Below, one piece after another: positions 1 to 12,100 of a stretch of DNA of 64,000 nucleotides. Origin of the DNA: Streptomyces sp. CG4 (GTDB lineage Bacteria; Actinomycetota; Actinomycetes; Streptomycetales; Streptomycetaceae); contig NZ_CP163525.1 of assembly GCF_041080655.1 (NCBI RefSeq), positions 4,774,001-4,838,000 of the forward strand. The letters are read 5' to 3'. Within the stretch, counting starts at the first letter, position 1. The number at the start of each line of letters is the position of its first letter. Under the pieces are notes generated by a model. It was not told the origin of the DNA and searched no databases. It worked only from the letters and a program-made list of their open reading frames with translations. The translations under genes and the position numbers were made by a program.

Positions 1-3000
1 CCTCCGCCAAACCCTCATACAGATCCCCGACATCCACCCGCTCCGCACCAGCCGGCGGCCACTGCACCAAATCGAAGGACGGCTCGGACCCGCTGGCGGA
101 CAGCACACCGATCGCGTTCAGGGTCCACTGGACTTCGTCGGCGTCATCCGTGCGGGTGTACAGGCGGACCGTCCGACGCACCTCGGAGTCGTCCGGCCCG
201 TCCACGACGACGTGTACCACGACACCGCCGTTCTCCGGCAGTACCAGCGGCGCCTGGAGGGTCAGTTCGTCCAGGGTTTCGCAGCCGACCCGGTCTCCGG
301 CGGCGATCGCCAGTTCCACCAGGCCGGTGCCGGGGAAGAGGACGGTGCCGCCGACGGCGTGGTCGGCCAGCCACGGCTGGGCCGACGTGGAGAGCCGGCC
401 CGTCAGCACCACACCGTCACTGTCCGGCGAGGCCACCACGGCACCGAGCAGCGGATGCGCGGCGCGGTCCAGGCCGGCTTCGGACAGCCCTCCCAGCTCG
501 GCGGCCACCCAGGATTCGGCCAGGTAGTCCAGGGTGTGGAACCAGTAGCGCCGGCGTTGGAAGGCGTAGGTGGGCAGGTCGACGCGGCGGGCGCCGGTGC
601 TCGCGTAGAACGCGGTCCAGTCGACCGGCCCGCCCAGTACGGCGAGCCGGGCGACCGCGGACACCAGTTCACGCACCTCACCACGGTCGCGGCGCAGGGC
701 CGGGACGAAGACGCCCTCGGCATTCTGCTGGCCCATGGCGGTCAGCACCGCGTCCGGCCCCAGCTCCACGAACGTGCCGACACCCTCGTCCGCCAGGACC
801 CGCACCGCGTCGGCGAAACGGACGGCCTCACGAACATGACGCACCCAGTACTCCGGACCAGCCAGCTCCGACGTGACCAGAGCACCGGTCACAGTCGACA
901 CAAACGGCAACTCCGGCTCCGCGAACTCCAGCCCCTCGACCACCGACCGGAACTCGTCGAGCATCGGCTCCATCAACGGCGAGTGGAAAGCGTGCGAGAC
1001 CTTCAGGCGGGTCGCCTTACGACCCTCAGCCCCGAAATACGCCTTGATCCGCACAGCCTCCGACTCGAGACCCGAGACAACCACCGAGCCGGGCCCGTTG
1101 ACCGCCGCGATACCGATACCCTCGGCCAGCAACGGACGCACCTCGTCCTCGGTCGCCTCCACGGCCACCATCGCACCGCCCCCCGGCAATGCCTGCATCA
1201 ACCGGCCACGCGCCACCACCAGCTTCGCCGCGTCCGCCAGGGAGAGCACCCCGGACACATGCGCGGCCGCGAACTCACCGATCGAATGCCCGGCCAGATA
1301 ATCGGGCTTGATACCCCACGACTCCACCAGCCGAAACAGCGCCACCTCGACCGCAAACAGCGCAGGCTGAGTGAACTCAGTACGGCTCAACCGCTCCGCG
1401 TCCTCACCCCACACCACACCCCGCAGCGGCAGATCCAGCTCAGCCAGAACCGCGTCAAAGGCCTCCGCGAACACCGGGAACGCCTCATACAGCTCACGCC
1501 CCATCCCCAACCGCTGCGCACCCTGCCCCGAGAACAGAAACGCCGTACGACCAGAGCCCCGCACACTCCCCTGCACCACACCCGCAGCCGACCGGCCCTC
1601 AGCCACAGCCGCCAGACCCGCCAGCAGCTCCTCCCGATCCGCACCCACCACCGCAGCCCGGAAGTCCATCGCCGTACGGCGGGTGGCGAGGGAGTAGGCG
1701 ACGTCCTGCGGCAGCAGGGCAGGGTCGCCGTCGACGTAGGTCCGCAGGCGTTCCGCCTGGGCGCGGAGGGCCTCGCCCGTCTTCGCGGAGAGCAGCCAGG
1801 GTACGGCGGGGAGGTCGGACCCGGCCTGAGGCTGCACGGCCTCGGGCTCCGGAGCCTGTTCGATGATCACGTGGGCGTTGGTACCGCTGATACCGAAGGA
1901 GGAGACACCCGCCCGGCGGGGACGACCCGTCTCCGGCCAGGGCTGGGACTCCATCAGCAGGCGGATGTCGCCCTCCGACCAGTCCACCTGCGGCGTCGGC
2001 TCATCCACATGCAAAGTCCGGGGCAGAACACCATGACGGATCGCCTCGACCATCTTGATGATGCCCGAAACCCCCGCCGCCGCCTGGGTATGACCCATAT
2101 TCGACTTGATCGAACCCAGCCACAACGGCCGGCCCTCCGGACGGTCCTTCCCGTACGTCGCCAGCAGCGCCTGCGCCTCGATCGGATCACCCAGCGTCGT
2201 ACCCGTACCATGCGCCTCAACCGCATCCACGTGGTCGGGCGCGAGCTGGGCATTGGCAAGAGCCTGACGGATGACCCGAACCTGGGCAGGCCCGTTGGGA
2301 GCCGTCAGACCATTACTCGCACCGTCCTGATTCACAGCGATACCACGAACCACCGCCAAGACCGGATGCCCGTTGCGGCGAGCATCGGACAAGCGCTCGA
2401 CAAGCAGCATGCCCACACCCTCACCCCACGCCGTACCGTCCGCCGCCGCGGCGAAAGACTTGCACCGGCCGCTGCGGGACAGGCCGCGTTGACGGCTGAA
2501 CTCCACGAAGGTCTCCGGCGTCGCCATCACACAGACCCCGCCGACCAGGGCCAGGCTGCACTCGCCGGTACGCAGGGCGTGCACCGCTGAGTTGAGTGCG
2601 ACGAGCGACGAGGAGCAGGCCGTGTCCATGGTGACGGACGGGCCTTCGAGGCCGAGGGCGTAGGAGATGCGGCCGGAGGCGATGGACCCGGTGTTCGCGT
2701 TGGCCGCGTAGTCGTGGTACATCATCCCGGCGAAGACACCGGTGGCCGAGCCCTTCAACGTCGTCGGGTCAATACCGGCCCGCTCGATCGCCTCCCACGA
2801 GGTCTCCAGCAGCAACCGCTGCTGCGGGTCCATGATCAGCGCCTCGTTCGGACTGATGCCGAACAGGGACGGATCGAAGTCGGCGGCGCCGTGCAGGAAG
2901 CCGCCCTCACGAACGTAGGTCGTGCCGGGTCGCCGTGCCTCGGGGTCGAAGAGCTGGTCGGTGTCCCAGCCGCGGTCGGCCGGGAACTCCGACACCGCGT

Positions 3001-3196
3001 CCACACCACCCTCCACCAGCCGCCACAGGTCCTCCGGCGTCTCCACCCCACCCGGATAACGGCAACTCATGCCCACGATGGCGATGGGTTCGCGGAGTGT
3101 GGCGGTGAGCTTCTGGTTCTGAGCCCGCAGCCGCTTGGTCTCCTTCAGCGCCGACCGGAGCGCGTCGACAAGCTTGTCCTGGTCAGAGTCGGCCAT
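1..3196 (-). CDS. PKS F, 5' part: module 10 (KS-AT-DH...), cut by window edge
   Basis: Start of a further modular type I PKS gene that runs off the left end; about 1,065 codons are visible. The ATG shares its A with the stop codon of PKS E (TAATG), so translation is coupled. Residues 1-32 form a coiled N-terminal docking segment (LVDALRSALKETKRLRAQ). The KS spans about 35-460 with active-site Cys in DTACSSS near residue 190. The AT spans about 550-840 with HAFH near 737, the usual malonyl-CoA signature. The DH begins near 905 with its HxxxGxxxxP motif (H near 946); the sequence ends before the second DH catalytic residue. KR and ACP are expected to the left but are not seen. By position and docking type it follows PKS E and should add another malonyl unit. 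Confidence 0.9.
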   Translation of the reverse strand, partial: MADSDQDKLVDALRSALKETKRLRAQNQKLTATLREPIAIVGMSCRYPGGVETPEDLWRLVEGGVDAVSEFPADRGWDTDQLFDPEARRPGTTYVREGGFLHGAADFDPSLFGISPNEALIMDPQQRLLLETSWEAIERAGIDPTTLKGSATGVFAGMMYHDYAANANTGSIASGRISYALGLEGPSVTMDTACSSSLVALNSAVHALRTGECSLALVGGVCVMATPETFVEFSRQRGLSRSGRCKSFAAAADGTAWGEGVGMLLVERLSDARRNGHPVLAVVRGIAVNQDGASNGLTAPNGPAQVRVIRQALANAQLAPDHVDAVEAHGTGTTLGDPIEAQALLATYGKDRPEGRPLWLGSIKSNMGHTQAAAGVSGIIKMVEAIRHGVLPRTLHVDEPTPQVDWSEGDIRLLMESQPWPETGRPRRAGVSSFGISGTNAHVIIEQAPEPEAVQPQAGSDLPAVPWLLSAKTGEALRAQAERLRTYVDGDPALLPQDVAYSLATRRTAMDFRAAVVGADREELLAGLAAVAEGRSAAGVVQGSVRGSGRTAFLFSGQGAQRLGMGRELYEAFPVFAEAFDAVLAELDLPLRGVVWGEDAERLSRTEFTQPALFAVEVALFRLVESWGIKPDYLAGHSIGEFAAAHVSGVLSLADAAKLVVARGRLMQALPGGGAMVAVEATEDEVRPLLAEGIGIAAVNGPGSVVVSGLESEAVRIKAYFGAEGRKATRLKVSHAFHSPLMEPMLDEFRSVVEGLEFAEPELPFVSTVTGALVTSELAGPEYWVRHVREAVRFADAVRVLADEGVGTFVELGPDAVLTAMGQQNAEGVFVPALRRDRGEVRELVSAVARLAVLGGPVDWTAFYASTGARRVDLPTYAFQRRRYWFHTLDYLAESWVAAELGGLSEAGLDRAAHPLLGAVVASPDSDGVVLTGRLSTSAQPWLADHAVGGTVLFPGTGLVELAIAAGDRVGCETLDELTLQAPLVLPENGGVVVHVVVDGPDDSEVRRTVRLYTRTDDADEVQWTLNAIGVLSASGSEPSFDLVQWPPAGAERVDVGDLYEGLAE
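957..2335. repeat. Near-identical KS-linker-AT repeat, PKS F copy
   Basis: Nearly base-for-base the same as about 11310-12690 in module 8 of PKS E, apart from the two bases missing at 12215. It covers the AT core, the KS-AT linker and the 3' half of the KS. Confidence 0.85.
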
Positions 3197-6100
3197 TACG
3201 CATCTCCCGCTTCCCCGCTGTACGCCAGGCTGATGAGGCTTTCGGTGTCCATGTCGTCGATCGATCCGTCCCAGGCCTCGTCGGACTGGTCCGGTTCGGT
3301 CCGGACGTCGCTGAGGCCGCCGAGTTCGAGCAGGGCGTCCAGCAGACCCGCGTCCCGCAACCTGCTGAGCGGAATGGTCTGCAGGACCTCGCGGACCTCG
3401 GCCTCGCCCGACCCCCCAGCGTTGCCGTCGCCGCCCGGGTCCGGGACGAGCTCCACTCGTATGTGGCCGGCCAGGGCCCTGGCGTTGGGGTAGTCGAAGA
3501 CGAGCGCGGGTGGCAGCCGTAGTCCGCTGAGTCCGTTGAGCACGTTGCGGAACTCGACCGCGCTGAGCGAGTCGAAGCCCAGCTCGCTGAAGGCCCGGTC
3601 CGGGTCCACGGCGTCGGCGCCCGCGTGACCGAGGATCGTCGCCGCGTGCGTGCGGACGGTGTCCAGCAGCAGGGCTTCCTGCTCCTCCGCGGAGAGACCG
3701 GTGAGCTGCTGCTTGAGCGCGTTCGCGGATGCCTGCCCGCCGTCCGCCGCCGCGGTACGCCGGGCGGGGGTGCGGACCAGGCCCTTGAACAGGGCGGGCA
3801 GGTCCTCGCCCGCCGAACGCAGGGCCTTCAGATCGAGCCGTATGGGCACCAGGGCCGGCGCGGGGACCGTCCCCGCCGTGTCGAACAGCTCCAGGCCTTC
3901 CCGGGCCGAGATCGCGTGCACGCTGGTGCGCTGCATGCGCTCCAGGTCCGCCTGGCTCAGCTCGCCGGCCATGCCCTCGGCGTCGTCGCCCCACAGGCCC
4001 CAGGCCAGGGACTGCGCGGGCAGCCCCTTCGCCTTGCGGTGGGCGGCGAGACCGTCGAGGAAGGCGTTGGCCGCCGCGTAGTTGCCCTGCCCCGGATTGC
4101 CGAAGATACCGGCCGCGGAGGAGAACAGCACGAAAGCCGTCAGGTTCATGTCCGCGGTCAGCTCATGCAGGTTGAGGGCCGCGTCCACCTTCGGACGCAA
4201 CACCTTGTCCACCCGCTCCGGAGTCAACGACCCGATGACACCGTCGTCCAGAACACCCGCCACATGGACCACAGCGGACAGATCAACACCCTCAAGGAGC
4301 CCAGCCAACGCCTCACGGTCGGCCACATCACAAGCCGCGACCGTCACCTCGGCACCCAGCGCGGTCAGCTCCGCAGCCAACTCACCTGCTCCAGGCGCCT
4401 GTTCACCACGACGGCTGGTCAACAGCAGACGACGTACACCGTGCTCGGTGACCAGATGCCGGGCGAACAACCCACCCAGAGTGCCCGTCGCACCCGTCAC
4501 CAGCACCATGCCCTCAGCCGAGAAGACCGGGGCCCCCTCGTCCACCGCCACGGGCGTACGGGCCAGCCGTGCACCGTAGGCGGCCGTGCCACGCACGACG
4601 ACCTGCGACTCCCCCGACGCGAGCGCCACAGACACGGCGGTGTCCTGACCGTCCTCGTCGGTGTCGACCAGCACGAAACGGCCCGGATCCTCGGACTGCG
4701 CCGAGCGCACCAGACCCCAGACAGCCGCACCCGCCAGATCCGAGACGTCCTCACCCGGCAACGCCACCGCACCCCGCGTGACGAACACCAACCGACCCTC
4801 AGCCGACTGCAGCTCAGCGAGCACCCGATGCACCGCCGCCCGCACCTCACCGGCATCCGTGCCGGAGGCGCTGCGGAACACCACCACATCATCCGGCGCA
4901 GCCTCAGGCGAACGCACCTCCGGCAGCCGCACCCAATCCAGCTGGAACAGCGACTCGTAGAACGCCGACCCCGCGGCCGCCAACTGACCGGCGGAAATCT
5001 CCCGCAGAACCAGCCCCTCCACACTCGCCACCGGGCGGCCCGTGGCGTCGGCAACGCTCAACGCCACCGCATCTCCCGAGAAGGCCAGCTTCAACCGCAC
5101 CCGGGTCGCACCCGAAGCGTAGAAGGACACACCCGTCCACACGAACGGCAACCGCGCGGAACGGTCATCACCACCCCCACGGAGCCCGATCGCGTGCAGA
5201 CAGGCATCCAGCAGCGCCGGGTGCACCCCGAACCCGTCGACACTCGTCTCCTCGGGCAGCGCGATCTCGGCGTAAATCTCCTCACCCGAACGCCAGGCAG
5301 CCGTCAACCCCTGAAACACCGGCCCGTACTCCAGACCCGCCTCCGCCAAACCCTCATACAGACCCTCCACATCCACCGACTCCGCACCAGCCGGCGGCCA
5401 CTGCGCCAAGTCGAACGACGGCTGTCGGCCCACGGCGGTGAGCAGGCCCGCGGCGTGGCGCACCCATGGCTCGTCGTCCCCTTCGGCACGCGAGTGGATG
5501 CCGACCGGCCGGGCGCCGGTCTCCCCGGGTGCCCCGACGGACACCTGTACCTGGATCCCGCCCCGCTCGGGCAGTACGAGCGGCGCCTCCAGCGTCAGCT
5601 CCTCCAACTGGTCGCAGCCGACCTCGTCACCGGCGGCGATCGCCAGCTCCACCAGGCCGGTGCCGGGGAAGAGGACGGTGCCGCCGACGGCATGGTCAGC
5701 CAGCCACGGCTGGGAGGACGTCGACAACCGGCCCGTCAGCACCACACCGTCACTGTCGGCCAGCGTCACTGCCGCGCCGAGCAGCACGTGTCCGGAGGAG
5801 CCGATGCCCATCTCGGACAGGGCGGTACCTGTTTCGACGATGCTGTCCAGCCAGTACGTGCTGCGCTGGAAGGCGTACGTCGGCAGTCCGTCGACGGCTC
5901 GGGCTCCGGTGCCGGCGTAGACCGCCGCCCAGTCGGGGGTGGTCCCGGAGACGTGCAGCCGGGCGACGGTGCCCAGGAGCGTGGGCACCTCGGCCCGGCC
6001 CTTGCGGAGCGCGGCCGCCAGCACCGGCGACTCCGACTCCACCGACTGCTGCGCCATCGCGGTGAGTACGGCGTCCGGGCCCAGCTCGAGGAAGCGGGTG

Positions 6101-9100
6101 ACGCCCTCGGACTCCAGCACCTTGACGGCATCCGCGAAACGAACCGCCTCACGCACATGCCGCACCCAGTACTCCGGATCGGACAGCTCGCCACTCACCA
6201 CAGTGCCGGTAAGAGTCGAGACGATCGGCACAGACGGGGCGCCATACGACACCTCCCGCGCCACCGCACGGAATCCGTCGAGCATCGGCTCCATCAACGG
6301 CGAGTGGAAAGCGTGCGAGACCTTCAGGCGGGTCGCCTTACGACCCTCAGCCCCGAAATACGCCTTGATCCGCACAGCCTCCGACTCGAGACCCGAGACA
6401 ACCACCGAGCCGGGCCCGTTGACCGCCGCGATACCGATACCCTCGGCCAGCAACGGACGCACCTCGTCCTCGGTCGCCTCCACGGCCACCATCGCACCGC
6501 CCCCCGGCAATGCCTGCATCAACCGGCCACGCGCCACCACCAGCTTCGCCGCGTCCGCCAGGGAGAGCACCCCGGACACATGCGCGGCCGCGAACTCACC
6601 GATCGAATGCCCGGCCAGATAATCGGGCTTGATACCCCACGACTCCACCAGCCGAAACAGCGCCACCTCGACCGCAAACAGCGCAGGCTGAGTGAACTCA
6701 GTACGGCTCAACCGCTCCGCGTCCTCACCCCACACCACACCCCGCAGCGGCAGATCCAGCTCAGCCAGAACCGCGTCAAAGGCCTCCGCGAACACCGGGA
6801 ACGCCTCATACAGCTCACGCCCCATCCCCAACCGCTGCGCACCCTGCCCCGAGAACAGAAACGCCGTACGACCAGAGCCCCGCACACTCCCCTGCACCAC
6901 ACCCGCAGCCGACCGGCCCTCAGCCACAGCCGCCAGACCCGCCAGCAGCTCCTCCCGATCCGCACCCACCACCGCAGCCCGGAAGTCCATCGCCGTACGG
7001 CCGCAGACGAGGGAACGAGCGACGTCGAGCGGGCCAAGACCCGGGTGGGACTCCAGGTGCAAGCGCAGACGCTCGGCCTGAGCGCGCAAGGCCTCGCCCG
7101 TCTTCGCGGACACCACCCACGGCACGACCGGCAGAGCCCTGCCCACAGGCTCCTCCACGGCCTCGGGCTCCGGAGCCTGTTCGATGATCACGTGGGCGTT
7201 GGTACCGCTGATACCGAAGGAGGAGACACCCGCCCGGCGGGGACGACCCGTCTCCGGCCAGGGCTGGGACTCCATCAGCAGGCGGATGTCGCCCTCCGAC
7301 CAGTCCACCTGCGGCGTCGGCTCATCCACATGCAAAGTCCGGGGCAGAACACCATGACGGATCGCCTCGACCATCTTGATGATGCCCGAAACCCCCGCCG
7401 CCGCCTGGGTATGACCCATATTCGACTTGATCGAACCCAGCCACAACGGCCGGCCCTCCGGACGGTCCTTCCCGTACGTCGCCAGCAGCGCCTGCGCCTC
7501 GATCGGATCACCCAGCGTCGTACCCGTACCATGCGCCTCAACCGCATCCACGTGGTCGGGCGCGAGCTGGGCATTGGCAAGAGCCTGACGGATGACCCGA
7601 ACCTGGGCAGGCCCGTTGGGAGCCGTCAGACCATTACTCGCACCGTCCTGATTCACAGCAGAGCCCTTGACAATCGCCAGGACCGGGTGGCCGTTGGCAC
7701 GGGCGTCGGAAAGGCGCTCGACAAGCAGCATGCCCACACCCTCACCCCACGCCGTACCGTCCGTCGACGCGGCGAAAGACTTGCACCGGCCGTCAGGCGC
7801 CAGACCCCGCTGCCGGCTGAACTCCACGAACGCCTCCGGCGTCGCCATCACCGCGACACCACCCGCCAACGCCAGCGAACACTCACCCGACCGCAGCGCC
7901 TGCACAGCCAGATGCAACGCCACCAGCGACGACGAACAAGCCGTATCGATCGTGACAGCGGGACCTTCGAGACCGAAGACGTACGAGACACGGCCGGACG
8001 CGACGGAACCGGTGCCGCTGTTCGCGGCATAGTCGTGGTACATCATCCCGGCGAAAACGCCGGTGGCCGAACCCTTCAACGTGGCCGGGTCAATACCCGC
8101 CCGCTCGATCGCCTCCCACGACGTCTCCAACAGCAACCGCTGCTGCGGGTCCATACCCAGCGCCTCGTTCGGGGAGATACCGAAGAAAGCCGGGTCGAAA
8201 TCGCCCGCGTCGTGCAGGAAACCACCGTGCTTGACATAACTCGTGTTCGGCCGCTCCGAGTTCGGGTCGTACAGCTCCTCGATGTTCCAGCCACGGTTCG
8301 TCGGGAACTCCGACACCGCATCCACCCCGCCGGCCACCAGCCGCCACAGATCCTCCGGCGTCTCCACCCCACCCGGATAACGGCAACTCATGCCCACGAT
8401 CACGATCGGGTCGCCGTCGGTCACGGCCACGGTGGTGGCGGCGCCCGTGATGTCGTCGCCGGTGCCGGTGACCTCCTGGGCCAGGTGCCGGGCGAGGACG
8501 GTCGGGCTGGGGTAGTCGAAGACGAGGGTGGCCGGCAGGCGTCGGCCGACTGCCTCGCCGAGGCCGTTGCGGAACTCGACCGCGGTGAGCGAGTCGAAGC
8601 CCAGCTCGCTGAAGGCCCGGTCCGGGTCGATGGCCTCCGGTCCCGCGTGCCCGAGGGTCGCCGCGGCCGTGTCCCGGACGAGGCCGAGGATCTCGGCCTC
8701 CTGCGCCTCGGGGGACATCCCGGCGAGCCGCTGGGCCAAGGCCGAGGCGGTCGCGGTGCCCGTCGTACCGCTGACGACCCGGCGGGCCGGGCGGCGGACC
8801 AGGCTGCGGAAGAGTTCGGGCAGTTCGCCGTCGCCCGCACCGAGTGCCTTGACGTCCAGCCGGATGGGGACCACGGCGGGCGCGGGGAGCGCGCCCGCCG
8901 TGTCGAACAGCCCCAGGCCCTGCTCCGGCGAGAGCGCGTGCACACCGGTGCTGTTCATCCGGTCGATGTCGGCCTGGCTCAGTTCACCCGCCATGCCCCC
9001 GCCCCACAGACCCCACGCCAGGGACTGCGCGGGCAGCCCCTGCGCCTGCCGGTGGGTGGCCAGAGCGTCCAGGAAGGTGTTGGCGGCCGCGTAGCTGCCC

Positions 9101-12100
9101 TGCCCCGGATTGCCGAAGACACCGGCCGCGGAGGAGAACAGCACGAAAGCCGTCAGGTTCTTGCCGGCCGTGAGCTCGTGCAGGTTGAGGGCCGCGTCCA
9201 CCTTCGGGCGCAGCACCTTGTCCACCCGCTCCGGAGTGAGGGAGGCGATGACGCCGTCGTCCAGAACACCGGCCACGTGCACCACGCCCGACAGGTCGAC
9301 GTCCTCAAGGAGCGCGGCAAGCGCGTCGCGGTCGGCGACGTCGCAGGCCGCGACCGTCACCTCGGCACCCAGCGCGGTCAGCTCCGCAGCCAACTCACCT
9401 GCTCCAGGCGCCTGTTCACCACGACGGCTGGTCAACAGCAGACGACGTACACCGTGCTCGGTGACCAGATGCCGGGCGAACAACCCACCCAGAGTGCCCG
9501 TCGCACCCGTCACCAGCACCATGCCCTCAGCCGAGAAGACCGACGCGGGCTGCGCCTCGTCGGCCTGCGCCACCGGAGTGCGCACGAGCCGGGCGCCGTA
9601 CACGGCACCGCCCCGGACGACGACCTGCGACTCCCCCGACGCGAGCGCCAGGGACACTGCGGCGTCGCCGTCCTCGTCGACGTCGACGAGGACGAAGCGC
9701 TCCGGGTCCTCGACCGACTGGGCCGAGCGCACCAGTCCCCAAACGGCCGCACCCGCCAGGTCGTTGACGTCCTCACCCGGGAGCGCCACCGCACGGCGCG
9801 TTACGACCGCCAGCCGCCCGGCAGCCGACCGCAGCTCGGCGAGCGCCCGCTGCACCGCCGTCCGCACGGCGTCCGCATCCGTGCCCGCTTCAGTGCGGAG
9901 CACCACCACATCATCCGGCGCAGCCTCAGGCGAACGCACCTCGGGCAGCCGCACCCAGTCCAGCTGGAACAAGAACTCGTGGAACGCCGGCCGGGCCGCC
10001 GCCAGCTGGTCGGCCGACACCTCCCGGAGGACCAGCGAACCGACCGTGGCGACCGGACGGCCCTGCTCGTCGGCGACCTCCAGGGCGACGCCCTCGGTGC
10101 CCCGGCGGGAGAGCCGTACCCGGAGCCTGGCGGCACCGGTGGCGTGCAGGGAGACACCCGTCCACGCGAAGGGCAGACGCGTGGCCTCGGTGCCGCCCGC
10201 CAGCAGCCCGGTCGCGTGCAGGGCCGCGTCCAGCAGCGCCGGGTGCACCCCGAACCCGTCGACACTCGTCTCCTCGGGCAGGGCGACCTCGGCGTACACG
10301 TCCTCACCGGAGCGCCAGGCCGCCGTCAGACCCTGGAACACCGGCCCGTACTCCAGGCCGGCCTCCGCGAGGGTGTCGTACATCCCGGTCAGGTCGAGCG
10401 CCTCGGCACCACGCGGCGGCCACTGGGCCAGGTCGAAGCAGGGCGCCTGCTCTCCGGCGGACAGCAGACCGGTCGCGTGGCGCGTCCAGGCCTGCTCCTC
10501 GTCGTCGGAGCGGGCGTACACATGCACCGGACGCGTGCCGTCGTCGGCGGCGGTGCCCACCACCACCTGTACGGCGACCCCGCCCCGCTCGGGCAGTACG
10601 AGCGGCGCCTCCAGCGTCAGCTCCTCCAACTGGTCGCAGCCGACCTCGTCACCGGCGGCGATCGCCAGCTCCACCAGGCCGGTGCCGGGGAAGAGGACGG
10701 TGCCGCCGACGGCATGGTCGGCCAGCCACGGCTGGGAGGACGTCGACAACCGGCCCGTCAGCACCACACCGTCACCGTCCGGCGACGCCAGCACGGCACC
10801 GAGCAGCGGATGCGCCGCCCGGTCCAGACCGGCCGACGTGACTCCGCCGGTGTCCGCGCCCGCCCAGGCGTCGGCCCAGTACTCCAGCGCGTCCAGCCAG
10901 TAGCGCTGCCGCTGGAAGGCGTACGTCGGCAGGTCGACCCGGCCCGCGCCACGCCCGGCGAAGACGCCCGCCCAGTCCACGGCCACGCCGCGCACGTGCA
11001 GCTGTCCGGCGGCCGTGAGCACGGCGGCGGCCTCCGGCCGGTCGCGGCGCAGCGCGGGCACGAAGGCAGCGTTCTCGGCGGACTGCTGCGCCATCGCGGT
11101 GAGTACGGCGTCCGGGCCCAGCTCGAGGAAGCGGGTGACGCCCTCGGACTCCAGCACCTTGACGGCATCCGCGAAACGAACCGCCTCACGCACATGCCGC
11201 ACCCAGTACTCCGGATCGGACAGCTCGCCACTCACCACAGTGCCGGTAAGAGTCGAGACGACCGGCACAGACGGGGCGCCATACGACACCTCCCGCGCCA
11301 CCGCACGGAATCCGTCGAGCATCGGCTCCATCAACGGCGAGTGGAAAGCGTGCGAGACCTTCAGGCGGGTCGCCTTACGACCCTCAGCCCCGAAATACGC
11401 CTTGATCCGCACAGCCTCCGACTCGAGACCCGAGACAACCACCGAGCCGGGCCCGTTGACCGCCGCGATACCGATACCCTCGGCCAGCAACGGACGCACC
11501 TCGTCCTCGGTCGCCTCCACGGCCACCATCGCACCGCCCCCCGGCAATGCCTGCATCAACCGGCCACGCGCCACCACCAGCTTCGCCGCGTCCGCCAGGG
11601 AGAGCACCCCGGACACATGCGCGGCCGCGAACTCACCGATCGAATGCCCGGCCAGATAATCGGGCTTGATACCCCACGACTCCACCAGCCGAAACAGCGC
11701 CACCTCGACCGCAAACAGCGCAGGCTGAGTGAACTCAGTACGGCTCAACCGCTCCGCGTCCTCACCCCACACCACACCCCGCAGCGGCAGATCCAGCTCA
11801 GCCAGAACCGCATCGAAGGCCTCCGCGAACACCGGGAACGCCTCATACAGCTCACGCCCCATCCCCAACCGCTGCGCACCCTGCCCCGAGAACAGAAACG
11901 CCGTACGACCAGAGCCCCGCACACTCCCCTGCACCACACCCGCAGCCGACCGGCCCTCAGCCACAGCCGCCAGACCCGCCAGCAGCTCCTCCCGATCCGC
12001 ACCCACCACCGCAGCCCGGAAGTCCATCGCCGTACGGCGGGTGGCGAGGGAGTAGGCGACGTCCTGCGGCAGCAGGGCAGGGTCGCCGTCGACGTAGGTC